Shown here: one piece after another, positions 36,001 through 46,244 of the stretch | Numbering within the stretch: position 1 is the first letter of the stretch | Layout: each line of letters opens with the position of its first letter | Assembly (NCBI GenBank): GCA_047967505.1 | Contig: CM106538.1 | DNA: 64,000 nt | Direction: 5' to 3' (one strand) | Source of the DNA: Dipteris shenzhenensis | Taxonomy: Eukaryota; Polypodiophyta; Polypodiopsida; Gleicheniales | Notes under the pieces: model-generated | Database searches by the model: none | Seen by the model: only the letters and a program-made list of their open reading frames with translations | What the model was told of the DNA's origin: nothing | Made by a program: the position numbers and the translations under genes

Positions 36001-37130
36001 TATGCTCATGCGGAAAAAGAGAAGGAGCTTATGCGGAGCATAAGCATGAGCATATGCTCATGCTTATGCTCCGCATAAGCTCATGAGCTTATGCTTATGC
36101 ATAAGCATAAGCATAAGCTCATGCTTATGCTCATGCGGAAAAAGAGAAGGAGCTTATGCGGAGCATAAGCATGAGCGTATGCTTATGCTTATGCATAAGC
36201 ATAAGCTCATGCTTATGCTCATGCATGAGCATGAGCTTATGCGTAAGTTTCCGCATAAGCTCCTTCTCTTTTTCTGCATGAGCATAAGCATGAGCTTATG
36301 CTTATGCTTATGCATATGCTTATGCATAAGCATAAAAGAGAAGGAGCTTATGCGGAAAAAGAGAATGAGAGAAGCATAAGCTTCTCTCATTCTCTATTTC
36401 CGCATAAGCTTATGCGGAAACTTACGCATAAGCTCATGCTCATGCATGAGCATAAGCATGAGCTTATGCTTATGCATAAGCATAAGCATAAGCTCATGCG
36501 GAAAAAGAGAAGGAGCTTATGCGGAAACTTACGCATAAGCTCATGCTCATGCACGAGCATAAGCATGAGCTTATGCTTATGCTTATGCATAAGCATAAGC
36601 ATAAGCTCATGCTTATGCTCATGCGGAAAAAGAGAAGGAGCTTATGCTCATGCGGAAATAGAGAAGGAGGTTATGCGGGAAAAGAGAAGGAGGTTATGCG
36701 GAAAAAGAGAATGAGAGAAGCATAAGCTTCTCTCATTCTCTATTTCTGCATAAGCTTATGCGGAAACTTACGCATAAGCTCATGCTCATGCATGAGCATA
36801 AGCATGAGTTTATGCTCATGCTTATGCTTAAGCATAAGCATAAGCATAAGCATAAGCTCATGCTTATGCTCATGCGGAAATAGAGAAGGAGCTTATGCTC
36901 ATGCGGAAAAAGAGCTTATGCGAATGAGAGAAGGGGGAAATAGAGAAGGGGGAATGAGAGAAGCATAAGCATAAGAGAATAAGAGGGAAAGGAAATAGAG
37001 AATAAGGGGGAAAGGAAAGAGAGAAGGGAAAAGAGAGAGGGGGAAAGAGAGAAGGGGGAAAGAGAGAATAAGAGAAGAGGGAAAAAAGAGAAGGGGGAAA
37101 AATGAGAAAAAGAGAAGGGGGAAGAGAGGG
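33100..37130. repeat. Self-complementary 'GCATAAGCTCATGC' array inside the tnpA-like leader intron
   Basis: About 4 kb built from two words and their inverse complements: CTCATTCTCTATTTCCGCATA / AAAGAGAAGGAGCTTATGC, and strings of GCATGAGC/GCATAAGC/AGCTTATGCT. From about 33770 to 35040 a 217-bp higher-order unit repeats at least four times; one copy is 30 bp longer from an internal duplication. After 35040 the unit breaks into shorter, shuffled inverted repeats. The flanks (33110-33360, 36905-37125) are GAGAAGGGGGAAA purine repeats. Open frames of Met/Leu/His/Lys or Ser/Ile/Cys on both strands are repeat artefacts. Confidence 0.92.
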
Positions 37131-37226
37131 TTCCTACGCCCATCACTGCAACTAGCACTTAAGGCGCTAGCTGCAGGCCAATGCAAATAACAAAAATATT
37201 AAATGGAAAGAAGAGGAAGCACTTAC

Positions 37227-37330
37227 CTGTAAAAGTATGTCCCGCTCGGTGTAGTGGACTGGCCCCACAAAAGAGAGAGTATGTCCCGCTCGGTGTAGTG
37301 GACTGGCCCTACAAAAGAGAGAAAACAACC
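37227..37330 (-). other. Putative leader exon of the CACTA-1 tnpA-like gene
   Basis: On the minus strand a ~36-nt block GGCCAGTCCACTACACCGAG.. ending TTTTACAG is followed by a good donor GTAAGT (exon end 37227). Paired with the acceptor at 33045, this defines a 4182-bp intron in the 5' leader. The block is tandemly duplicated (37227-37262 and about 37280-37316). Confidence 0.55.
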
Positions 37331-37865
37331 CATTTTTTCAAATAAGATGTTAGTGGAAAGAGGAGATCACAAAAGCAACTTCTTGAAAGGAGACAAGGAA
37401 AGAGAAGATTGAGGAGACAAGGAAAGGAGGAGATTGAGGAGAAGAGAAGGAAGAGAAGGAAGAGAAATACAGGAAGAAGAGGTGAGTTTCTTTCTTTCTT
37501 TCTTGAAATTTCGTTTTTTGTTTCAATCCTTTCTAATCAAGCATGAAAACTAGTTTAAAACTTTAGCAATACAAGTAGAAACACTCACAAAACCAAAGCT
37601 AACAAACAAACAACCTACATTGTTGAAAGAAACTCACCTCTTGAAGAACTTTCTTTCTGGAAACCAAAGAGGGAAAAAGGAGAGAGAGGGTGTACAAGAG
37701 GTAGGAGAAGGGTGAGGAGTGGGAAATAGAGTAGGAGGTTGCTTGGAATAGATGGGAGGTCAGTGAAAATAGGTGGGAGGAGATTTTGGGTTGCTTACTT
37801 GAGAGATTAGGAATGGTTTGAGCAAAACGCCGCGCGTTTTGGCGTTTCGGGTTTTAACCCACAGC

Positions 37866-38000
37866 GTCGCTATATAGCGACGCTTTTTCGTCGCTATATA
37901 GCGACGTTTTTAATTTAAAGCGTCGCTATATAGCGACGTTTTAAATTAAAAACGTAGCGTCGCTATATAGCGACGGAGCAGAGCGTCGCTATATAGCGAC
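37866..38000. promoter_or_regulatory. Central palindrome array between the divergent CACTA-1 genes
   Basis: Five perfect copies of the same 16-mer start at 37866, 37890, 37922, 37959 and 37985 (spacing 24-37 bp). A half-copy lies at about 38113. The array lies between the tnpA-like leader exon (about 37227, minus) and the transposase start (38238, plus). It is therefore probably part of the two-way promoter and a target for feedback by the element's own binding protein. Function is inferred from position only. Confidence 0.8.
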
Positions 38001-38237
38001 GCTTACTGTTTATTTTTTTGTGTGGCCTATTGTGAAGCTCAAACATGCTATGCCTATAATTGTCAATATCTCCTCTTACTACATAGCCTTACTATATAGG
38101 ATTTTTTGTTTCAATCCTTACTATATAGCGACGTCATTCTTTTTATATAGCCTCAAGAGAAGCTCAAATTAAACATGCTATGCTCATAATTGTGTACATC
38201 TCCTCTTCATGCTTATGTTTTGGTTTTATAAGTGTAG

Positions 38238-41200
38238 ATGGAAGGGATGAGTGGAAGCTCATCCGATGATGTGCCAACGCCCGGGAGCACGAAGTGGCTT
38301 ACGGAGAGGTTATATTGTCATTGCACTCATTGCAAGCGAGAAGTACGACATCAACGTCGTATTATCATGCACCACTTGCGGATGTATGGGGAGGAGCCGG
38401 AACCAGTACCCCCCGTTGGTGTTGCACATGTTGATGGATCATCGGTAAGTCAAAGCTATTTAAGTTCGCAATCTTATTGTATACCCGGAATTAGAAGATC
38501 TTCTATTTACACGAATGAGCTTATGACAGGATGACGAGGGTGACGAGGGTACACATATACCTTCTCACTTTCAACAAGACTATAGTCCCCCGGATGACGA
38601 CGAGGGTATGGTCGACATGATGGATTCCATTTTTAGGGGCACTACATCCCACGTACACGTGATGTCAGAGTCTGAGGTGAAAATGCGAGAGTTGCAATCA
38701 ACACAATTGTACGAGGGTGCCAGGATGTCTAAACTACGTGCTTGTCTCTCAATCTTGAATCTACAAGTACAGTATGGGTGGTCGGATACAAGTGTCTCGG
38801 CCTTAATGAGGTTAGCCCTTGCATTAATTTGATTGAATCATTATTTGGATATTGTTTGTTTTGAGAATCATCATTTGGATAGTGTCTTTGTCATAGGTTG
38901 CTCCAAAGATGTTGCCTGCACCAAATACCATGCCCGCATCAAGAGATGAAGCGAAAAAGATGCTAACAATGGTGGGTATGGATTATGATACCATCCATGC
39001 TTGCCGTAATGATTGTATTCTCTTTCGTCGTGAGCATGGAGATTTGGCTAGTTGTCCAAAGTGTGGGGAACAACGATATAGAGATGACTTGCAGGGTGAG
39101 AGGATACCGGTAAAGGTCTTAAGACACTTTCCCATCATTGCAAGAATACAACACATGTTTCGATGCAAATCCATAGCGGAGTTGATGACATGGCATGCAT
39201 CTCATCGGTCCACTGATCACACATTGAGGATTCCTGCAGATTGTGCAGCTTGGAAGCACATAGATAATCAGTGGCCGGACTTTGCGAGAGAGCCACGCAA
39301 CTTACATCTTGGGCTAGCCATGGACGGCGTGAATCCTTTCGGGTTACGCTCGACATCTTGGTCGACATGGCCCATAGTCGTGGTGAATTACAATATCCCA
39401 CCATGGCTAACAATAAAAAAGGGACACCTCATGTTTGCACTACTTGTGCCAGGAAAGTACAAGGCAAAAAACATGGACGTGTACATGGCACCTTTGATAG
39501 AGGAGTTACAGATATTATGGAGAGGAGTGCAGGTCTTTGATATTTCCAGAGCTCCTAGGCATACCAATGATATTTTGGTTAGGGGTATCTTGATGTGGAC
39601 CATGCATGACTACCCAGGATATGGAGAGTGCGCAGGTACGTGGTTATGTCTTTACATGTACAATGAGGGATTATGCTTTTTTTACTCTCTTTTGCACGCA
39701 TGTCTTGTACTAACATATTCATGCACGCGTGCGGGACTTGTTACAAGTGGGTACCATGCTTGTCCTGTTTGTGAACCCGCTCTAAAATCGCTTGCACGCT
39801 ACTCCAAACACATGAGGAAAAATGTTTATGAAGGTCATGCTCGATACCTTCCACTCGACCATCTCGCACGTGGAGGTCAGCTTGATCCACCACCATCATA
39901 TTTGAAAGCAAGTGATTGGATTCAAGCTTGGAGGGAGAATGGAGAGGAACCTCCTCCTGGTATGAAGAGGCTATCGATCTTTCACGAGCTTCCTTATTGG
40001 GGTCAGTTACAAATCAATCATCTCTTGGATCCCATGCATATCTTTAAGAATGTGGGGGCTACCATTTGGGCACACTTGGTTGGTTCCAAGGACTCGAGAG
40101 GAGTGCGAGAAGACTTGCGTGCTATGAATAGGATGTCTCGTTTGTGGCCCCAAGTGCATGCTTCAGGAAAAGTTGTCCTCCCGAAAGCAACGTGGATCCT
40201 CTCTACGAGGGAGGAGGCAGCGATCAAGGCAGACATTGCCTCTTTTCAAACACCGACAGGGTACATGCGTTGCTTGAAAGGAGCATTTTCAAAGGACAAT
40301 AAGCTTAGTGGCCTCAAGTCCCATGATTGGCACAAGGTCTTACAGGTATTCTAAGTAGAATTAGTGTACCGATAATAGTGATGCATTAGCGTAATTATTA
40401 TTATGTTATATTGTTGACATGATTTCATTGTTGCTTTGATAGTTCATCCTTCCAATTACAATAAAAGGGTGCTTACAAGAAGATGTTAGAAATGCTATAT
40501 TCAAGATCTGTGGTATTGTGAGGTATGCTTACTATCAATTCGCATTATGTATTTTCTTCATGGACATGTGAAATAGGTGGATATCTCAAATATCTTACAT
40601 ATGCATGGACATGTGAAATAGGTGGATATCTCAAAAAGAGATCTCTATATCGAGCATCGAGAAGGCTAGGGTGGAATCCATCGAAGCCGTATGCTTGCTT
40701 GAGAAGCACTTTCCCTCAAGCATTATGACAACTCAAGTCCACTTGCTTGTGCACATAGTTGATGAGGTGGCTATAGCAGGTACTGTTCATAATCGATGGA
40801 TGTTTTTTCTCGAGCGGTTTATGAAAACTTTAAAGGGGTTTGTAAGACAAAGAGCAAGACCAGAAGCAAGCATGGCAGAGGGATGGCTTGTGCAAGAGTC
40901 ATTAGTATATATCACAGAGTTTCTTGCATCCACGGATCCTGATATGCCGCAAGCTTGGCACAACAAGGATGATGATCGCATCATTGGCGAGGTCCCCCAA
41001 GGAAAAGGGATTGAAAGAAAGATGAGCGAAGAGCAAATGGAGAAATTCAATAAGTTTTGTATCCTCAATAGCCCTGAGATGCAGAAGTGGATTGAGAGAT
41101 ATGAAGTGGCCAAAGCAGAAAGAATAAATGCAAGGACGAGATTCAGAGTAATGTACAGGCGATCACAACCATATCCACGAGATCTGGCTCTTCTCCCTAC

Positions 41201-42300
41201 TCACATGTCACTTGATTGGCTACAACTAGCTATACGTAAAGCCGAACGTGATGGAGAGACAATAAACGAGCGCGAGCGGGAGTTATCATCTGGATGTATG
41301 GTGCATGTAAGTTTCTTATCTCTTGACGTAATTAAGTAATTATTTGTGGCAATATATGCTATAAAATAGGTGCATCTTCATTGTTTTAATGATGCTCTTT
41401 TACAGTACAAAAAGTACAGTGCATTATGGTCATATGGACGACATTTTCGCGTGGAACGCATCGATTCAAAGAGAGTCACGTATGATTGTGGAGTCATGGC
41501 TAACTTCACACAAGATAGCCGAGCAAGTGCTTCGGATACCAATCTTCTCTCCTCACAGTTGGATTATTGTGGAACCATACGCGACATCTATGAAATTGAT
41601 TTCAGACGATTTACTATTTTCATTCTTGATCTAAAATGGTTTAGAACTACTTACAACGGTCCCCATGCGATTGTGAGAAAAGATAGTAGCGGTCTCTTTG
41701 CAATAGACTCCACCAAACATTGGACCGATGAAAGTGATACTTTTGTTCTTCCCGAGCACTGTGAGCAGGTGCATACTAATGATTTAATTAGTCGAAGCTT
41801 TCGTTTTTTAAGTCCATTGATATATATATAATTGACGACATTTGGCACGTGATTTTTCATCTTCAATATAGGTGGTTTTTCATTCGGATCGTTCTGATCC
41901 AAGATGGTGGTACGTGATCCAAGTTGCACCACGAAGTAAGCAGATTTTTGAAGATCGAGATGTGGATATGGAGATGCCACTACCAATGCCGGATCCAATT
42001 GATGAATCTAGCGAAGAAGATGTAGATCACCATATGAGGCAAGAGGAAGATGCGCATAATGACATCGCACGGGAGGAGGATGGAGATCACGATATTGACG
42101 AGGAAGACAACAATCGTCAAGATCAATCACCACACTTAAGCTTAATTGAAGAAGATGATCAAATACTTTTAGGTGAACGTACGATGCTAGAGTACGATGA
42201 TGATATAGGAGATCAACTCGGTATAGAGTTGGAGATAGACTTGCTTGGCGCCTTAGACTTGGCTCAAGATGAAACAGTTGATGTAAATGCTCTTATTTAA
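38238..42300 (+). pseudogene. CACTA-1 Tnp2/TNPD-type transposase, 8 exons, one frameshift
   Basis: Exons: 38238-38444, 38530-38810, 38897-39635, 39735-40345, 40443-40522, 40622-41306, 41406-41768, 41872-42300, about 1131 residues. Order: N-terminal zinc-finger-like region (CHCTHCKREVRHQR), Transposase_21 core (HACRNDCILFRREH, CPKCGE, LGLAMDGVNPFG, WPIVVVNYNIPPW, MHDYPGYGECAG), LLDPMHIFKNV, LKSHDWHKVLQ, DUF4218-like block (QVHLLVHIVDEV, RWMFFLERFMKTLKGFVR), DUF4216-like block (YCGTIRDIYEIDF.RF.IFILDLKWF), and acidic tail. The exon sum is one base short of a whole frame: a 1-nt deletion lies near 38905 (LLQ-K-MLP). The acceptor of exon 4 reads CG not AG, but that 99-nt intron has no stop. The start follows a GTGTAG acceptor. 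It would cut and join the element's DNA in the nucleus. Confidence 0.9.
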
Positions 42301-42502
42301 TTTGATTTTTCTCATCTCAAACTTGGACATGAATATATGAGCTTCAAAGGCTTGATGTACATGCTCTCATTTTTTAATTCTCTATGAGCTCAAACATGTA
42401 TGAAAATTTAAAAAATTTTGTCATTGGAAGAAAATAATTTTTAAGGCTAAAAAAAAAAAAAAAACCTCTCTGTAAAACGTCGCTATAATATATTGTCTCA
42501 GT

Positions 42503-42595
42503 GTCGCTATATAGCGACCTTTAAAAGTCGCTATATAGCGACTTTTACTAACGTCGCTATATAGCGACGCTTAGCAAAAGTCGCTATATAGCGAC
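42503..42595. repeat. Right subterminal palindrome array of CACTA element 1
   Basis: Four perfect copies of GTCGCTATATAGCGAC start at 42503, 42527, 42553 and 42580 (24-27 bp apart). A degenerate copy lies at about 42479. It ends about 100 bp inside the right terminus. Confidence 0.95.
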
Positions 42596-42693
42596 GATTT
42601 ACGACACCCGATTTTTATACCGACGATTAACGCTAAGCGGGCGCTAATCGTCGGTACGTAAACGTCGCAATAATAGGATGCGTGTGTAGTAGT

Positions 42694-42697
<4 letters not shown>

Positions 42698-42761
<64 letters not shown>

Positions 42762-43050
42762 GAAAGGATATAATGGTAGGGCAGAAGTGAAATAAGACAA
42801 GGCCATGATGTGGTTGGACCAGTAATCATTAAATGTGATTGTATCTTTCGTAGGAGCATCTTGATGACCTGGCAATATGTCTATAGATAAGCTTGCACCC
42901 TCTACCCTAAGTGATCTAATCTAACCTTTGTTTTGAGAAGCTAGCCTTGCTTCTCAATGAGAGTAAAGCATATATGTTTCATGTCATGTGGACTATAGCC
43001 ATGAGAACTAAGCTTGAGACGTGAGGCGATTGGATGATAGGTGGGGCTAC

Positions 43051-43087
<37 letters not shown>

Positions 43088-43855
43088 ACGAGAAATATAA
43101 TGGTAGGCAGAAGTGAAATAAGACAAGGCCATGATGTGTTTGGATCAGTATTTTCTTAGGAGCATCGAGCTGGCAGTATGTCTAGAGATAAGCCAGCATC
43201 CTCTTCCCTAAGTGATCTAATCTAACCTCTTTCAGAAGTTAGTCTTGGTTCTCAAGGAGAGTAAAGGATTAAGTGTGTTTCACGTCATGTGCTTTATAGC
43301 CATGAGAACTAAGCTCGAGAGATGAGGCGATTGGATGATAGATGGGGCTACACACACACACACACAGAGCAAAATATAATGGTGGACAGAAGTGAAATAA
43401 GTCCATGATGTGGTTGGATATGAAAGGTCCAAAGTTAATTGTATCTTTCCCAGGAGCACCTTCATGAGCAGACAGTAAGATTGTAGGAAGTAGCAATCAT
43501 AGGACTAAGGTCTTAGATTTAGGGTTCATTAGAGGAGGCTAATGCATGGCAAGGGGAGGTTAGGGGGATTTGATTTTTGAAATAGACACTAGGGCCATGT
43601 GCCTTCCATGTCGATTTCTCCTTTTAACATGTCCTATGATTTCTACTTCCTACCACCATATCCTTGGTCACTCTAAGCAACTTGCCGCCTTTGAATCGGA
43701 AAATATTTGCACGAGTGCTTGGCACGAGCTCATTCACAAATATCTCAATCCATCCAACTTGATTCCAAATTCTTTGCTGAGAGGAGATGGGCTACAATCT
43801 TTGGGTATCTACCTCCTATGCCAATTCATTTCTGCTCATGTTTGTTCTATGGAAT
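42698..43855. repeat. Right flank of CACTA element 1: GA tracts and duplicated segments
   Basis: A (GA)n at 42698-42758 abuts the element. About 42770-43060, 43080-43330 and 43375-43470 are three diverged copies of one segment (AAATATAATGGTGG.CAGAAG, AGTGATCTAATCTAACCT, AACTAAGC.TGAGA, GATAGGTGGGGCTACA), also present left of the element at 29.9-30.9 kb. The left copy ends GGGGCTACACA at the exact insertion point. About 43480-43855 has no recognised content. Confidence 0.75.
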
Positions 43856-44053
43856 CTGGGCAAAGGCATGCAAAGTGCAGACATAAAGGTGAGGGAGTGT
43901 GATTCAGTTCAACGACTATTTCATTGCATGCGCCGAAAATAAAAGAATATGGATTAAATCAAATATAAAGGAAATGGGGAGGGGGGATAAAGGTGTAAGG
44001 CATTAGCTTAATTTATACGTGGGGGTGTATGTCATTACGTATTTCTATGAGAC

Positions 44054-44098
<45 letters not shown>

Positions 44099-44799
44099 TA
44101 CAGTTATACGAGTGCCCTTGAGCATCTATCTTCTATCTACTATTGCCTTCCCTTCCTTGCCTCATCCCATGCTCCTCCAGCACATAACAAAAATCAATGA
44201 CTATTTCATTGCATGCGCCGAAAACAAAAGAGAGAGAGAGCGAGACGGTGTGTGTGTGAGCAAGGTCAGAGAGAGAGAGCGAGACGGTGTGTGTGTGAGG
44301 ACCCGAATGCAAATCTCGAGGGGGCAAAGGCATGCAGAGTGCAGACATAAAGGTGAGGGAGTGTGATTCAGTTCAATGACTATTTCATTACATGCGCCGA
44401 AAACAAAAGAATATGGATTAAACCAAATATGGACTAACGACATTATCATATGACCTTGTATGTAGACACATATGCTACACCCTCCTTTCCCTTCAAGTAA
44501 TTAACTGTATCAGTCTACCTTATATCACATATAGTCATACGATTCACTTCCTCTAGCCATTGCTGTATGTTATTGGAGCACCCAACAATAGTCCATTCGT
44601 TCTAACTAGACACATTAAGTACATTAAATTATTTCCCGTATTTCCTTGCTGCCAATACCGGCGAATTTCTTGATTAAAAACCATCTTGAGGGATGATCCA
44701 ATGCAAGAGAAAGATAAGTGGAAGAGGGGGAGAATTGCACATGCTTAAAAACCATCTTGAGGGATGATCCAATGCAAGAGAAAGATAAGTGGAAGAGGG

Positions 44800-44851
<52 letters not shown>

Positions 44852-44871
44852 ATGTGTGTGTGAGAGAGAGA

Positions 44872-44914
<43 letters not shown>

Positions 44915-45345
44915 TTTGTGTTTTTGTGAGAGAGGGAGAGAGAGAGAGAGGGGAGGGGAGGTTTATAGAATTTTTGTATGTGGTTTTGAGAGAGAGAGTG
45001 AGAAAGAGAGGTGTAGGGGTTGATCGATGCTAGGGGGAAGGTGAAAGGGCATGAATATCTAAGGAAAGGAGATGAAAGAAAATAAAGATAATGGAGGAAC
45101 GAAAGAAGGTAGATTTGAGCAAGCAAGGAGAGATTTTTCTGAAGGAAAAGAGGTAGTGTGCACCCTACTATAGGTCAATCAATCGCCATCATGCAACCTT
45201 GCATGTAGACACATATGCTACACCCTCCTTTCCCTTCAAGTAATTAACTGATAGCCAATACATGCTGAGCCAATAGAAAAGGATTGTAGAAAAGGCTAGT
45301 AGTTTAGCGTGCAACTGTGTTATAGGTTGGGCTACTGTAGGTTGG

Positions 45346-45415
<70 letters not shown>

Positions 45416-45653
45416 TACAGTTCGCTTATATACACTTCCTCTAGCCATTGCTGTATGTTATTGGAGCACCTAACAATAGTCCATTCATTCTAACTAGACA
45501 CATTAAGTACATTAAATTATTTCCCGTATTTCCTTGCTGCCAATACCGGCGAATTTCTTGATTAAAAACCATCTTGAGGGATGATCCAATGCAAGAGAAA
45601 GATAAGTGGAAGAGGGGGGAGAATTGTGCAAGAGAAAGATAAGTAGAAGAGGG

Positions 45654-45717
<64 letters not shown>

Positions 45718-46190
45718 ATGTGTGTGTGAGAGAGAGAGTGTGTGTTTGTGTGCGTGTGTGTGTGTGCGTGTGTGTGTGCTTTTGTGTTTTTGTGAGAGAG
45801 GGAGAGAGAGAGAGAGAGGGGGGGGGGAGGTTTATAGAATTTTTGTATGTGGTTTTGAGAGAGAGAGTGAGAAAGAGAGGTGTAGGGGTTGATCGATGCT
45901 AGGGGGAAGGTGAAAGGGCATGAATATCTAAGGAAAGGAGATGAAAGAAAATAAAGATAATGGAGGAACGAAAGAAGGTAGATTTGAGCAAGCAAGGAGA
46001 GATTTTCCTTAAGGAAAAGAGGTAGTGTGCACCCTACTATAGGTCAATCAATCGCCATCATGCAACCTTGCATGTAGACACATATGCTACACCCTCCTTT
46101 CCCTTCAAGTAATTAACTGATAGCCAATACATGCTGAGCCAATAGAAAAGGATTGTAGTAATCATTAAATGTAAGCTACATTTTTTAAAT
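43856..46190. repeat. Second block of GA-rich cassettes (copy of 26.1-27.6 kb)
   Basis: 43856-44460 is nearly identical to 26127-26705, including the ~58-bp internal duplication. Two cassettes follow (starts near 44560 and 45448) with the same markers as the 26.8-29.4 kb array. Later parts (44960-45460) match 27215-27660, including the AATTAACTGATAGCCAATACATG segment. The order is preserved, so this looks like a segmental duplication, not independent arrays. Very long (GA)n tracts lie at about 44803-44847, 45350-45412 and 45656-45712. Confidence 0.85.
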
Positions 46191-46244
46191 CATGCAAACC
46201 ATTATGATCTTATAGTTTCTAGATGATTATATTATGCGTGGCAT

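Larger units (their letters stand above)
30906..42694. mobile_element. CACTA (En/Spm-type) element 1, 11.8 kb, two divergent genes
   Basis: The ends are CACTACAAGG (left) and the inverse of CACTACTACA (right), flanked by the 3-bp direct repeat ACA (30903-30905, 42695-42697) as expected for CACTA transposons. It contains a tnpA-like gene on minus (31482 to about 37260 with introns) and a tnp2-type transposase gene on plus (38238-42300). The palindrome GTCGCTATATAGCGAC is arrayed inside both ends and between the genes. The terminal inverted repeat proper is short. Lesions in both genes (one TGA; one 1-nt deletion and a lost splice acceptor) suggest that it decayed only recently. Confidence 0.93.

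Noticed and set aside
33528-36725. Long open frames of Met/Leu/His/Lys and Ser/Ile/Cys on both strands
   Set aside because: They follow the repeat words in every frame and strand; they are artefacts of the GCATAAGC/GCATGAGC array.
38096-38150. Further CTATATAG words counted as palindrome copies
   Set aside because: Only half of the 16-mer is present (ACTATATAGCGACGTC); not counted among the 16 full copies.
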